From Schumannella luteola (GTDB lineage Bacteria; Actinomycetota; Actinomycetes; Actinomycetales; Microbacteriaceae), in NCBI RefSeq assembly GCF_013408685.1, contig NZ_JACBZY010000001.1, forward strand, positions 1,426,001-1,490,000: DNA of 64,000 nucleotides, in the 5' to 3' direction. Under the pieces are notes generated by a model that was given only the letters and a program-made list of their open reading frames with translations, made no database searches and had not been told where the DNA came from. Below, in pieces: positions 27,876 to 37,335 of this stretch. The stretch's first letter is position 1. Each line of letters begins with the position of its first letter. The translations under genes and the position numbers were made by a program.

Positions 27876-29303
27876 TCACTCGACGATCGTCGAGAAGTCG
27901 GCGTGCTTGGTCTCCTTCGACAGACGCAGCGCCGCGAAGGTGAGCACGGCGGCGACGCTCAGGTAGATGCCGACGAGGATGATGCTGCCGCCCGCGAGGC
28001 CCCACAGCGCCAGGGCGATGATCGGGGCGACGGCCGCGCCGATGATGCTCGACACGTTGTAGCTGACCCCCGAGCCGGTGTAGCGCACGTTCGTCGGAAA
28101 CAGCTCGGGCAGCGTGGCGCCCATCGGGCCGAAGGTCAGGCCCATGAGGGAGAAGCCGATGATCAGCCAGAGCATGACGCCCACGAAGCCGGCGTCGGCG
28201 AGCGGCACGAACAGGAACCCGAACACGAAGATGCCGGCGGTGACGACCGAGAGCATGTTGCGCCGACCGAAGCGCTCGGCGAGCGGGCCTGCGACGAGCG
28301 TGAAGATGCCGAAGAACACGACGCCGACGATCAGCATGATCAGGAAGTCGGTGCGGGTGTAGCCGAGTCCCGCGAGGAAGGCGTCGGCGTTGAAGGGCTT
28401 GCCGGCCGCATCCGCCGCCGCCTTGCCGGCCTCGACGGTCGACGGGGTCGTGCCGTAGGTCAGCGTGAACGTGGTCATCAGGTAGAAGAGCACGTAGGTC
28501 GCCAGCATGATGAACGTGCCGAGGATGAGCTGCCACCAGTTGAAGCGGAAGACCCGGCCGAGCGGCACCCGCGCGACGGCGTTCTGCTCGACGACCTTCG
28601 TGAAGGCGGGCGCCTCGACCAGGCGGAAGCGCACGTACAGGCCGACGATCACGAGCAGCGCGCTCGCCAGGAACGGCACGCGCCAGCCCCAGTCGGCGAA
28701 GGTCTCGGGCGTCATCGTGAGGTTCAGGATGAGGAACAGACCGTTCGCGATGATGAAGCCGATCGGGGCGCCCAGCTGCGGGAAGGTGCCGTAGATCGCG
28801 CGCTTGCCCTCGGGGGCGTTCTCGGTCGCGAGCAGCGCGGCGCCGCTCCACTCGCCGCCGAGGCCGATGCCCTGGCCGAAGCGGAACAGCGTGAGCAGCG
28901 CCGGGGCGAGCACAGCCCAGCCGGGCGTGGATGCGCCGGGCAGGCAGCCGATGAGGAAGGTCGCGATGCCCATCGTGAGCAGCGCCGCGATGAGCGTCGT
29001 CTTGCGGCCGATGCGGTCGCCGAAGTGGCCGAACAGGATCGAGCCGAGCGGGCGGCCGATGAAGGCGGCGCCGAAGGAGGCGAACGACGACAGCAGCGAG
29101 GTGGTCGCATCCGCGTTGGGGAAGAACAGCGCCGGGAAGACCAGCACGGCGGCGGTCGCGTAGACGTAGAAGTCGTAGAACTCGATCGAGGTGCCGATGA
29201 GGCTCGCGAAGACGACGCGCGAGCGTTTGTTGACCGGGGCGGCGGGACCGCCGGGGGTGCTTCCGGCGGGGCTGCCGGTGGGCGTCGTGGACGACGCGGA
29301 CAT
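27876..29303 (-). CDS. MHS-family major facilitator permease
   Basis: 475 residues, 12 membrane helices expected. The start SLIGTSIEFYDFYVYATAAVLVFP, the cytoplasmic loop GHFGDRIGRKTTLIAALLTMGIATFLIG and RFGQGIGLGGEWSGAALLATENAP are the signatures of the metabolite:H+ symporter family (ProP, ShiA, KgtP). It should import a dicarboxylate, betaine, shikimate or similar compound with protons. ATG 29303 follows GGAG by 6 bases. It stands alone with terminators on both sides, and no enzyme gene nearby tells the substrate. Confidence 0.92.
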   Translation of the reverse strand: MSASSTTPTGSPAGSTPGGPAAPVNKRSRVVFASLIGTSIEFYDFYVYATAAVLVFPALFFPNADATTSLLSSFASFGAAFIGRPLGSILFGHFGDRIGRKTTLIAALLTMGIATFLIGCLPGASTPGWAVLAPALLTLFRFGQGIGLGGEWSGAALLATENAPEGKRAIYGTFPQLGAPIGFIIANGLFLILNLTMTPETFADWGWRVPFLASALLVIVGLYVRFRLVEAPAFTKVVEQNAVARVPLGRVFRFNWWQLILGTFIMLATYVLFYLMTTFTLTYGTTPSTVEAGKAAADAAGKPFNADAFLAGLGYTRTDFLIMLIVGVVFFGIFTLVAGPLAERFGRRNMLSVVTAGIFVFGFLFVPLADAGFVGVMLWLIIGFSLMGLTFGPMGATLPELFPTNVRYTGSGVSYNVSSIIGAAVAPIIALALWGLAGGSIILVGIYLSVAAVLTFAALRLSKETKHADFSTIVE

Positions 29304-29481
29304 GCGGGACTCCAGGGAGGGTGAGCGGCGCCACGGGGCCGGAGCCGAGTCGCCGCGCGGGTTCAGCGGCGTGCTCGCTCGACGGCGGGGCGCGAGGTGG
29401 TGGGAGGGGCGGTCGCTTGTGGCGACCCGGTGGAAACCTTACGCCTGTTCAGAACCGTGTTCCGACCACTGCCCGACAGCT

Positions 29482-29517
29482 GTCGACCCCGGAGCGCCGA
29501 AGCGCGCCGGGGTCGAC
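29482..29517. terminator. Hairpin terminator downstream of the riboflavin operon
   Basis: GTCGACCCCGG with CCGGGGTCGAC, extended by GCGC/GCGC around a CGAA loop. It lies just past the ribH stop. Confidence 0.6.
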
Positions 29518-29535
29518 GGGTGGAGCTGGCGCGGG

Positions 29536-30030
29536 TCAGGCCGGGATGCTCGTGCGAGCGTGGCCCGCGATCTGGCGCAGCACGATCGCGGTGGCGAGAG
29601 CGGCCGAGGCGGCCTCGGCGCCCTTGTCCTCCTTCGACTCCGGGTAGCCGGCGCGGTCGATGCCCTGCTGCTCGTCTTCGAGGGTGAGCACGCCGAAGCC
29701 GACCGGCTTGCCGGTGTCGAGGGCGACGCGGGTGAGTCCGTCGGTCGCGGCCGAGCTGACGTACTCGAAGTGCGGGGTGCCGCCGCGCACGATCACGCCG
29801 AGGGCGACCACGGCATCCGCGCCCGCGTCGAGGGCGGCCTTCGAGGCGACGGGCAGCTCGAAGCTGCCGGGCACCTGCACCTCGGTGATCTCGGCGCCCG
29901 AGGCCTCGAGCACGCGGCGGGCGCCGGCGAGCAGGCCGTCGGCGATCTTGTGGTGCCAGAGTCCGGAGACGATCGTGACCTTCAGGCCGCGGCCGTCGAT
30001 CTCGTAGGTGGGCTGTCCTTCGCCGCTCAT
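29536..30030 (-). CDS. ribH: 6,7-dimethyl-8-ribityllumazine synthase
   Basis: Condenses the pyrimidine intermediate with dihydroxybutanone phosphate to form lumazine, the penultimate step of riboflavin synthesis. 164 residues: VTIVSGLWHHKIADGLL, the VQVPGSFELPVAS motif, VALGVIVRGGTPHFEYV and the catalytic His region. FGVLTLEDEQQGIDRAG completes the fold. ATG 30030 overlaps the ribBA stop (ATGA). Last gene of the operon. Confidence 0.97.
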   Translation of the reverse strand: MSGEGQPTYEIDGRGLKVTIVSGLWHHKIADGLLAGARRVLEASGAEITEVQVPGSFELPVASKAALDAGADAVVALGVIVRGGTPHFEYVSSAATDGLTRVALDTGKPVGFGVLTLEDEQQGIDRAGYPESKEDKGAEAASAALATAIVLRQIAGHARTSIPA

Positions 30031-31415
30031 GATGCGGTCCTCTCGGTCGGTGCGGAAGTCGTGGTGGTCGTGGATGCGGTGGGGATGCTGCCGGTCACCT
30101 CGCCGACGACGGGCAGCGCGCCCGCGCGGCCGACGGCGCTGCGGCGGGCCTCGTCGAGCACCTCGTGCGCCGGGAGGGCGTGGCCCATCCGGTCGCGCTT
30201 GGCGTCGAGGTAGCCCTCGTTGAACTCGCCGACGCCGACGACGAGCGGCACGAGCTCGTCGATCTCGATGCCGCGCTCGCGCAGCTGGCGCGCCTTCTCG
30301 GGGTTGTTGCTGAGCAGGCGCACCCGCTCCACTCCGAGGTCGTCGAGGATCGCGGTCGCGGCGCCGTAGTCGCGCGCGTCGGCGGGCAGGCCCAGGCGCA
30401 GGTTGGCGTCGAGGGTGTCGAGGCCGTCCTCCTGCAGGCGGTAGGCGCGCAGCTTGTTGATCAGCCCGATGCCGCGACCCTCGTGGCCGCGCAGGTAGAT
30501 CACGACGCCGCCCTGGTCGCGGATGGTCTCGAGCGCCGCATCCAGCTGGGGTCCGCACTCGCACTTGAGCGAGCCGAAGGCCTCGCCGGTCAGGCACTCC
30601 GAGTGCACGCGCACGAGCGTGCCGTCGGCGGGCGCGACGCCGTCCGGGCCGTCGGAGATCCAGGCGACGTGATCGGCGCCGGTCGAGCGGTCGCGGTAGG
30701 CGCGCACGCGGAAGGTGCCGTGCTCGGTCGGCACGGTCGTCTCGACCTCGAAGGTCACGCGCTGCCACTCGCTCACGTCGACGACCGGCTCGGGGTCGGT
30801 CTCGCAGCGGTTCGCCTCCATGAAGCGGATGAGCTCCTCGATCGTGATGACCGGCACGCCCTCGCGCTCGCCCAGCGCGATGAGTCCGGGCAGGCGCTCC
30901 ATCTCGCCGTTGTCGGCGACGATCTCGCTGATCGCGCCGACGGGGATGAGCCCGGCGAGCTTCATCAGGTCGACCGCGGCCTCGGTGTGACCGTCGCGCT
31001 CGCGCACGCCGCCGTCGACGGCGCGCAGCGGCATGATGTGGCCGGGGCGCGAGAGCGAGGCGGGCGTCGAGGCCGGATCGGCCAGCGTGCGCAGGGTGTG
31101 CGCGCGGTCGCTGGCGCTGATGCCGGTGCTGAGCCGATCGGCCGCATCCACGCTGACCGTGTAGGCGGTGCCGCGCGGGTCCTCGTTGTGCTCGACCATC
31201 GGCGGCAGGTTCAGCCGGTCGGCGATCTCGTTCGTCATCGGGGCGCAGATGAAGCCCGAGCTGTGCTTGACCGTCCAGGCGATCCATTCCTGGCTGGCGC
31301 TCTGCGCGGCGAGGATGACGTCGCCCTCGTTCTCACGGCCCTCGTCGTCGGCGACGATGACGGGCTTGCCCTCCCGCAGGGCCTGCAGTGCTTCGGGGAT
31401 GCTCGCGAGGCTCAT
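30027..31415 (-). CDS. ribBA: Bifunctional DHBP synthase / GTP cyclohydrolase II
   Basis: Makes both riboflavin precursors. 462 residues. The N-terminal RibB domain (about 1-205) has DDEGRENEGDVILAA, the SRPGHIMPLRA and RDGHTEAAVDL motifs. The C-terminal RibA domain (about 210-415) has the zinc cysteines of RVHSECLTGEAFGSLKCECG and YLRGHEGRGIGL. A Thr/Ser-rich C-terminal tail of about 40 residues is extra. The stop overlaps ribH; the start overlaps ribE. Confidence 0.96.
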   Translation of the reverse strand: MSLASIPEALQALREGKPVIVADDEGRENEGDVILAAQSASQEWIAWTVKHSSGFICAPMTNEIADRLNLPPMVEHNEDPRGTAYTVSVDAADRLSTGISASDRAHTLRTLADPASTPASLSRPGHIMPLRAVDGGVRERDGHTEAAVDLMKLAGLIPVGAISEIVADNGEMERLPGLIALGEREGVPVITIEELIRFMEANRCETDPEPVVDVSEWQRVTFEVETTVPTEHGTFRVRAYRDRSTGADHVAWISDGPDGVAPADGTLVRVHSECLTGEAFGSLKCECGPQLDAALETIRDQGGVVIYLRGHEGRGIGLINKLRAYRLQEDGLDTLDANLRLGLPADARDYGAATAILDDLGVERVRLLSNNPEKARQLRERGIEIDELVPLVVGVGEFNEGYLDAKRDRMGHALPAHEVLDEARRSAVGRAGALPVVGEVTGSIPTASTTTTTSAPTERTAS

Positions 31416-32107
31416 GCGCGCACCTGCTCTTCCTCGGTGGTGGTGGTGTCGGTGGTGGTGCCGGCGTGCTCGGACGAGCCCGCGGTGTTCATGAGGGCGG
31501 CGGCGTGCTCGGGCAGTCGGCCCAGGTCGGCCAGGCGCAGGATGTGCCGGGCCAGGATGTCGGTCTCGATGTTCACCTCGGCGCCCGGCTCGAGCGCGCC
31601 GAGCGTGGTCGCGGCGAGGGTCTCGGGGATGAGCGAGACCTCGAACCAGTCGTCGCCGACGCCGCTCGCGGTGAGCGAGACGCCGTCGACCGTGATCGAG
31701 CCCTTGCGCACCACCAGGGGCGCGTGCTCGGCGTCGAGGCTGAAGCGCAGCACGCGCCAGCCGTCGGCCTGCTCCACGGTGAGAAGACGTGCGGTTCCGT
31801 CGATGTGGCCCTGCACGATGTGCCCGCCGAGACGGCCGCCGGCCGCCATGGCGCGCTCGAGGTTGACGCGATCGCCGGCCTGGCGCTGACCGAGGGTGCT
31901 CATCGCGATCGAGACGCCCATGACATCCGCGGTGAACCAGTCGGCGCCCTGGTCGACGACGGTCAGGCAGACGCCGCTGACCGAGATCGAGTCGCCGTGG
32001 TGGGCGTCGGAGGCGGCGAGGGGCGCGCGCACGGTGATGCGGGCCGCGTCGCCCTGCGGCTGCCAGGCGATGATCTCGCCGCGCTCTTCGATGATTCCGG
32101 TGAACAT
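31412..32107 (-). CDS. ribE: Riboflavin synthase, alpha chain
   Basis: Dismutates two lumazine molecules to riboflavin. 231 residues with two lumazine-binding repeats: MFTGIIEERGEI with SVSGVCLTVV, and HIVQGHIDGTARLL with TVDGVSLTASGV. A Thr/Glu-rich tail of about 30 residues follows the catalytic core. Start ATG 32107 shares a base with the ribD stop; the end overlaps ribBA by 4 bases. Confidence 0.96.
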   Translation of the reverse strand: MFTGIIEERGEIIAWQPQGDAARITVRAPLAASDAHHGDSISVSGVCLTVVDQGADWFTADVMGVSIAMSTLGQRQAGDRVNLERAMAAGGRLGGHIVQGHIDGTARLLTVEQADGWRVLRFSLDAEHAPLVVRKGSITVDGVSLTASGVGDDWFEVSLIPETLAATTLGALEPGAEVNIETDILARHILRLADLGRLPEHAAALMNTAGSSEHAGTTTDTTTTEEEQVRA

Positions 32108-33252
32108 CAGTTCTCCTTGGTGCTGGTGACAGCGGTGGTGGATGCGGGGGCCGGCTCGGCCGTGATCAGCAGGTCGTCGCCGAGCTGCTCGACGCCGGTG
32201 ACGCGCAGGCTGAGCGCCTCGCCGATGGTGCGGATGCCGAGGTCGCCGAGGGCGAGCCTGTCGCCGCCGAGCAGGGCGGGGGCGAGGTAGACGAGGTACT
32301 CGTCGGCGTAGCCGGCGGCGATGATCGCGCTGGCCAGGGTCGGACCGCCCTCGACGTAGACCCGGCGGAGGCCGCGCGCATCCAGGTCGGCGAGCACCGC
32401 CGCGAGGTCGCGCGTGCCGGTCTCGATCAGGCCGGCCGGATGCGAGCGCAGCACCGCGTCCGAGGGCACCGCGGTCTCGCCGACGACGACCGGCACCGGC
32501 TGCGCGGCGAGCAGCTCGCCGCCGTCGCCGCGGGCCGTGAGCGAGGGGTCGTCGGCCAGCACCGTTCCGGTGCCGACGAGGATCGCGTCGCTCGCGGCGC
32601 GCTGCTCGTGCACGCGCTGCCGGGCGGCGGCGCCGGTGATCCACTGGCTCGTGCCGTCGGCGGCGGCCGCGCGGCCGTCGAGCGTCGACGCCCACTTCAC
32701 GGTCACCCAGGGGCGTCCGCGACGCACGGCGGTCAGCCAGCGGCGCAGGAAGAACTCGGCCTCGGCCTCGAGCACGCCGCCCTCCACATCCACGCCGGCT
32801 TCGCGCAGCCGTGCGCCGCCGCCCGACGAGCTCGCGCCCGGGTCGGCGACCGCGTAGACGACGCGGGCGACGCCCGCGGCGATCAGCGCCTCGCTGCACG
32901 GGCCCGTGCGGCCGGTGTGGTTGCAGGGCTCGAGGGTGACGACGGCGGTGAGTCCACGCGCGTCATGCGGAACGGGCAGCTTCGACAGCGCGTCGATCTC
33001 CGCGTGCGGGGTGCCGGCGCCGTGGTGCCAGCCCTCGGCGACCGTGCGGCCCTCGGCGTCGAGCAGCACGCATCCCACCTGGGGGTTGCCGCCGGTGACG
33101 GGCCCGCGCGCGGCCAGCGTCAGCGCGTGGCGCAGCGCCTGCTCGATGGTCGCGGCGTCGATCCTCGCACCGTCGACGCGGGCGGCAGGCGCGGCGGACG
33201 GGGCATCGGCGGGCGCGGGGCTCGCGGTGCGCTGCGGCGTGGTCTCGGTCAT
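32107..33252 (-). CDS. ribD: Bifunctional riboflavin deaminase/reductase
   Basis: Second and third steps of the riboflavin pyrimidine branch. 381 residues. An Ala/Pro-rich leader of about 35 residues precedes the deaminase domain with the zinc motif HAEIDAL and TLEPCNHTGRTGPC. The reductase domain has VKWASTLDGRAAAADGTSQWITG and VYVEGGPTLASA. The ATG at 33252 is the first good start after the riboswitch. First gene of ribD-ribE-ribBA-ribH. Confidence 0.95.
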   Translation of the reverse strand: MTETTPQRTASPAPADAPSAAPAARVDGARIDAATIEQALRHALTLAARGPVTGGNPQVGCVLLDAEGRTVAEGWHHGAGTPHAEIDALSKLPVPHDARGLTAVVTLEPCNHTGRTGPCSEALIAAGVARVVYAVADPGASSSGGGARLREAGVDVEGGVLEAEAEFFLRRWLTAVRRGRPWVTVKWASTLDGRAAAADGTSQWITGAAARQRVHEQRAASDAILVGTGTVLADDPSLTARGDGGELLAAQPVPVVVGETAVPSDAVLRSHPAGLIETGTRDLAAVLADLDARGLRRVYVEGGPTLASAIIAAGYADEYLVYLAPALLGGDRLALGDLGIRTIGEALSLRVTGVEQLGDDLLITAEPAPASTTAVTSTKEN

Positions 33253-33333
33253 CCGGTCTTCCTGAACTCGTTCTCGAGCAGGGTCCGGGGGTGACGGCAT
33301 GCGCCGCGGGACGCCCGACACGTCGGACGCCCT

Positions 33334-33450
33334 GCGCTCCTCCCATCCGGACTTTGACCGTCGGTCCTGGAGTTCCACCAGATCGGCCTCACCGAAGTGA
33401 GGTTCGCGGACTATCACCGCCGGCTCGGATTTTCACCGACCCCGGAGCAC
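33334..33450 (-). promoter_or_regulatory. FMN riboswitch (RFN element)
   Basis: On the minus strand the conserved RFN blocks occur in order: CGGGGTCGGTGAAAATCCG, CCGGCGGTGATAGTCCGCG, a variable hairpin, CTGGTGGAACTCCAG, GACGGTCAAAGTCCGGATGG and GAGGAGC. FMN binding represses the downstream genes. A hairpin (GGGCGTCCGAC pairing with GTCGGGCGTCCC, about 33307-33331) lies between the aptamer and ribD and may be the expression platform. Confidence 0.97.
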
Positions 33451-33617
33451 ATTGCTTCTCTCTGCACGATACAACGGGCATCCGTCGCGCGTATTCCCGC
33501 GCGTCACACGCGGTCGCACGGTGCGCGTCCGGGCAGGGGCAGTGCGCGCAGGGACAGGGGGCTCCGCGTCGACCAGGTGCCGCGCGGCTGGTGGCTCCGC
33601 CCGCGTCGACCGAGCTC

Positions 33618-34601
33618 TTAGGCGTCGACCAGGTGCCGCGCCGTGTCCTCGTCGACGACGAGGTCGGTCATGATCCCGGCCTCGAGCGCGCCGCGCAGGC
33701 TGTCGAGCTTCGAGAGTCCGCTGACGACGCAGAGGCGGCGGGGGATGGCGCGCAGCTCGTCGAGGCTCGGGCCCGAGGAGCGGGCGTTGAGCGCGATGCC
33801 GTCGTCGGATCCGTCGGCGCGGTAGAACACCGTCGCGACGTCGCCGACCACGCCCTCCTTGCGCAGGATCGCGTGGTCGGCCTGGTCGAAGTAGTCGCCG
33901 GCGTAGACGTGGCTGGGCACGACGGCGCCGGGGGAGCCGAGGCCGAACACGGCCAGGTCGGTGCGCCGCTGCAGGTCGAGCACGCGGCGGATGCTGCGCT
34001 CGCGGAACAGCGCCTTCTTCGTCTCCGGGTCGTCGAACAGCGCCGGCACCGGGAACTGGTGCGGCTCGGCCCCGAAGGCGAGGCCGAAGCGGCTGAGGAT
34101 CTCGCCCGCGTAGGGGATGCCCGAGGTGCGGGTGTTGGCGGCGCCGTTGAGCTGCACGAGGTGCACGTTGTGCGTCTTCTTGCTCAGCAGGTGGCGTCCC
34201 ATGGCGCTGAGGGTCGAGCCCCAGGCGATGCCGATCGTCATGTTCGAGTCGACCAGGCCGCTGAGAATGCGTGCGGCCGAGATGGCCACGCGCTCGAGCC
34301 GATCGACCTCGCTGATGCGGTCGGGCACCGGCACGACGTGGGCGGTGACGCCGTGGCGGGTGCGGATCTCGTGCTGTGTGCGGGTCGACAGATCGAGCGG
34401 CGAGTGGATGCTGATCTCCACCAGGCCGGTCTCGCGGGCGAAGCTGAGCAGCCGCGACACCGAGGAGCGCGAGGTGTGCAGCTCGCGGGCGATGGCATCC
34501 ATCGTCAGGTCCTGCAGGTAGTAGAGCTGGGCCGCCCGCAGCGCCTCCCGCGACTTGATCGAGTCGGGTGCGCTGCTGCGCTCGACACTCTGGATCGTCA
34601 T
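33618..34601 (-). CDS. SorC/DeoR-type sugar-binding transcriptional regulator, probable glycerol-operon regulator
   Basis: 327 residues. The N-terminal helix-turn-helix (about residues 20-60) contains AAQLYYLQDLTMDAIARELHTSRSSVSRLL. It is followed by the SorC-type sugar-phosphate-binding domain (GIAWGSTLSAMGRHL, AVFGLGSPGAV, GDVATVFYRADGS). ATG 34601 has GAGGAA 6 bases upstream; an in-frame TTG at 34628 is less likely. It is divergent from glpD with 95 bases between, so control of glpDFK in response to glycerol or glycerol 3-phosphate is likely but inferred from position only. Confidence 0.9.
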   Translation of the reverse strand: MTIQSVERSSAPDSIKSREALRAAQLYYLQDLTMDAIARELHTSRSSVSRLLSFARETGLVEISIHSPLDLSTRTQHEIRTRHGVTAHVVPVPDRISEVDRLERVAISAARILSGLVDSNMTIGIAWGSTLSAMGRHLLSKKTHNVHLVQLNGAANTRTSGIPYAGEILSRFGLAFGAEPHQFPVPALFDDPETKKALFRERSIRRVLDLQRRTDLAVFGLGSPGAVVPSHVYAGDYFDQADHAILRKEGVVGDVATVFYRADGSDDGIALNARSSGPSLDELRAIPRRLCVVSGLSKLDSLRGALEAGIMTDLVVDEDTARHLVDA

Positions 34602-34696
34602 CGTCCGTTCCTCTGCACGTTCGTTCAAACGGCTTGCAAGATCGTGCGCCGCCGGTATGACTGTACCCAGAAACCACCCGAGGAAGGCAGATCCAC
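34602..34696. promoter_or_regulatory. Divergent promoter region, regulator / glpD
   Basis: Contains the partial dyad CGTTCGTTCAAACGG near 34618-34632, adjacent to CTTGCAAGAT, in sequence that must hold both promoters. These are candidate operator sites for the SorC-type regulator. GAGGAAGG precedes the glpD GTG. Confidence 0.4.
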
Positions 34697-36421
34697 GTGA
34701 GCCCGTCGACGCCGACGTCCCCCAACCGCTCCGACCTGGAGGCGCTGCGCGCCCGCCCTCGAGCCCAGGTGCTCGTCATCGGCGGCGGCATCAACGGCAT
34801 CGCCACGTTCCGCGACCTCGCGCTGCAGGGCGTGGACGTCGTGCTCGTCGAGCGCGGCGACTTCGTCTCCGGTGCGTCCTCCGCCTCGTCGCACATGGTG
34901 CACGGCGGCATCCGCTACCTCGAGAACGGCGAGTTCCGCCTCGTCAACGAGTCGGTCGTCGAGCGCAACGGACTCATCCGCATCGCGCCGCACTACGTCA
35001 AGCCGCTGCAGACGACGGTGCCGATCTTCTCGACGTTCAGCGGCATCCTCTCGGCGCCCTTCCGCTTCATCACCCACAAGCAGGGCAAGCCGAAGGAGCG
35101 CGGCGCCGCGCTCATCAAGGTCGGCCTGACGATCTACGACACCTTCTCGCGCGACGGCGGCTCGGTTCCCCGACACCGCTTCCTCGGCCGCAAGAAGGCC
35201 CTCGCCGACCTGCCCGAGATGAACCCGGGCCTGAAGTACACCGCCACCTACTACGACGCCTCGATGCACGACCCGGAGCGCATCGCCCTCGACGTGCTGC
35301 ACGACGGCGCCGTCGCCGGCGGCGACCAGGCCCGCGCGGTCAACCACCTCGAGGCCGTCGGGGCGGTGGATGGCACGGTCACCGTGCGCGACACCCTCAC
35401 CGGCGACACCTTCGAGATCACGGCCGACCTCGTCGTCAACACCTCCGGCCCGTGGACCGACCTGACCAACGCCGCGCTCGGCACCCCGACCAAGTTCATG
35501 GGCGGAACCAAGGGCTCGCACATCGTGCTCGACAACCCCGAGCTCGTCGCCGCGACCAAGGGCCGCGAGATCTTCTTCGAGCACTCCGACGGCCGCATCG
35601 TGCTGATCTACCCGCTCAAGGGCCGCGTCATGGTCGGCACGACCGACATCGACGCCGACCCCGCGCAGCCGGTCGTCTGCACCGAGGAGGAGGTCGACTA
35701 CTTCTTCGACCTGGTGAAGCACGTCTTCCCCAAGATCGCCGTCGACCGCTCGCAGATCGTCTACCGCTTCTCGGGCATCCGCCCCCTGCCGCGCCACGAC
35801 GACACCGCCCCCGGCTTCGTCTCCCGCGACTACCGCATCGAGGAGGGCTCGCTCGGCGGGACGCCGACGCTCAGCCTCGTCGGCGGCAAGTGGACGACGT
35901 TCCGCGCCCTCGCCGAGCACCTCACGAACGAGGTGCTCGAGCGCCTCGGCGTCGAGCGCGCCGTCTCGACCGCGGGCCTCGCGATCGGCGGCGGCAAGAA
36001 CTGGCCGGCCGACGACGCCGCGCGCCGCGCCTGGGTGCGCGACAACGCGCAGGGCCTCGACGCCGCCCGCGTCGAGCAGCTGCTCGAGCGCTACGGCACC
36101 CGCGCGACCGAGGTCATCTCCGCGATCGCGGGAACGGATGACCAGTCGCTGGTGAACGATCGTGCATACAGCGTCGGCGAGATCGCCCACCTCGTGCGCG
36201 CCGAGCAGGTCGTGCACCTCGACGACATCCTGCTGCGCCGCACCTCGCTCGCCTTCGTCGGCGGGCTCAGCCTCGACCTGCTCGACGAGATCGCCGGGAT
36301 CGCCGCCGCCGAGCTCGGCTGGGACGACACCCGTCGCACTGCCGAGGTGGATGCCGCCGTCACCCTGCTGCGCGACGCCCACGGGGTCGTGCTGCCGCTC
36401 GTCACGCCGACGGGGGCTTGA
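34697..36421 (+). CDS. glpD: Aerobic glycerol-3-phosphate dehydrogenase
   Basis: FAD enzyme of the membrane surface that oxidises glycerol 3-phosphate to dihydroxyacetone phosphate and passes electrons to quinones. 574 residues. The FAD motif VLVIGGGINGIATFRDLALQG is followed by SGASSASSHMVHGGIRYLE, VNTSGPWTD, VMVGTTDIDAD and LVGGKWTTFRALAEH, all family hallmarks. The C-terminal DAO_C domain is complete. GTG 34697. First gene of glpD-glpF-glpK. Confidence 0.96.
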   Translation: MSPSTPTSPNRSDLEALRARPRAQVLVIGGGINGIATFRDLALQGVDVVLVERGDFVSGASSASSHMVHGGIRYLENGEFRLVNESVVERNGLIRIAPHYVKPLQTTVPIFSTFSGILSAPFRFITHKQGKPKERGAALIKVGLTIYDTFSRDGGSVPRHRFLGRKKALADLPEMNPGLKYTATYYDASMHDPERIALDVLHDGAVAGGDQARAVNHLEAVGAVDGTVTVRDTLTGDTFEITADLVVNTSGPWTDLTNAALGTPTKFMGGTKGSHIVLDNPELVAATKGREIFFEHSDGRIVLIYPLKGRVMVGTTDIDADPAQPVVCTEEEVDYFFDLVKHVFPKIAVDRSQIVYRFSGIRPLPRHDDTAPGFVSRDYRIEEGSLGGTPTLSLVGGKWTTFRALAEHLTNEVLERLGVERAVSTAGLAIGGGKNWPADDAARRAWVRDNAQGLDAARVEQLLERYGTRATEVISAIAGTDDQSLVNDRAYSVGEIAHLVRAEQVVHLDDILLRRTSLAFVGGLSLDLLDEIAGIAAAELGWDDTRRTAEVDAAVTLLRDAHGVVLPLVTPTGA

Positions 36422-36458
36422 ACAAACAGAGAAATGGACGGATGTGCACGCGTTTCGC

Positions 36459-36487
36459 TTGTCAGAAATCGCGCACAGTCGTTAGCT
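36459..36487 (+). promoter_or_regulatory. Promoter upstream of glpF
   Basis: TTGTCA (36459-36464), 17-base spacer, TTAGCT (36482-36487). It gives a leader of about 70 bases and would allow glpFK transcription separate from glpD. Confidence 0.5.
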
Positions 36488-36563
36488 TTCCCCTGAAATC
36501 ACACGGCATCCCGGTGTATCGAAGCTCTGGACGCTTCGCCGGCGAAGCCCGAGAAAGGTCAAC

Positions 36564-37301
36564 GTGGACACCAACCTGGGACTGTATTTCGTCTCCGAGC
36601 TGATCGGCACCGCGATGCTGCTCCTGCTCGGTGGCGGTGTGGTGGCGAACGTCGCCCTCACCAAGACCAAGGGCAACGCCGGCGGGTTCCTGCTCGTCAA
36701 CTTCGGCTGGGGCCTCGCGGTCTTCGCCGGTGTGATCGTGTCGCAGTACTCGGGTGCGCAGCTGAACCCGGCTGTGTCGGTCGGTCTGCTCATCACCGGT
36801 GCGATCGGCGCCGCCCAGTTCTTCGTCGCCCTCGCGGCGCAGCTGGTCGGAGCCATCATCGGCGCCGTGCTCGTCTTCCTCGCCTACAAGAAGCACTTCG
36901 ACGAGGAGCCCGACCCGGCGACCAAGCTCGGCGTCTTCTCGACGGGCCCCGGCATCCGCAGCGCCGGATGGAACCTCGTCACCGAGATCATCGCGACCTT
37001 CGTGCTGGTCTTCGTCATCCTCGGCTTCGGCGCCGGCAAGCTCGGTGAGGGCGTCAACCTCGGCGCGCTCGGCGCCCTCGCGGTCGCGCTGCTCGTCGTC
37101 GGCATCGGCGCCTCGCTCGGTGGTCCCACCGGCTACGCCATCAACCCGGCCCGTGACCTCGGACCCCGCATCGCCCACGCGATCCTCCCGATCAAGGGCA
37201 AGGGCACCAGCGACTGGGGCTACTCGTGGATCCCGGTCGTCGGCCCGCTGATCGGTGGCGCCATCGCCGGTATCGCCGCGCCGCTGCTCACCCTCGGCTG
37301 A
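36564..37301 (+). CDS. glpF: Glycerol uptake facilitator / aquaglyceroporin
   Basis: Six-helix MIP channel for facilitated glycerol entry. 245 residues, with both pore motifs: AQLNPAVSVGLL and YAINPARDLGPR. The Asp after the second NPA-like motif (NPARD) is characteristic of glycerol-permeable members. The GTG at 36564 follows GAGAAAGG. It lies between glpD and glpK, so its role in glycerol uptake is well supported. Confidence 0.95.
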   Translation: MDTNLGLYFVSELIGTAMLLLLGGGVVANVALTKTKGNAGGFLLVNFGWGLAVFAGVIVSQYSGAQLNPAVSVGLLITGAIGAAQFFVALAAQLVGAIIGAVLVFLAYKKHFDEEPDPATKLGVFSTGPGIRSAGWNLVTEIIATFVLVFVILGFGAGKLGEGVNLGALGALAVALLVVGIGASLGGPTGYAINPARDLGPRIAHAILPIKGKGTSDWGYSWIPVVGPLIGGAIAGIAAPLLTLG

Positions 37302-37335
37302 GCCACAGCCGCATCACGGAACAACCTGCTCCACT

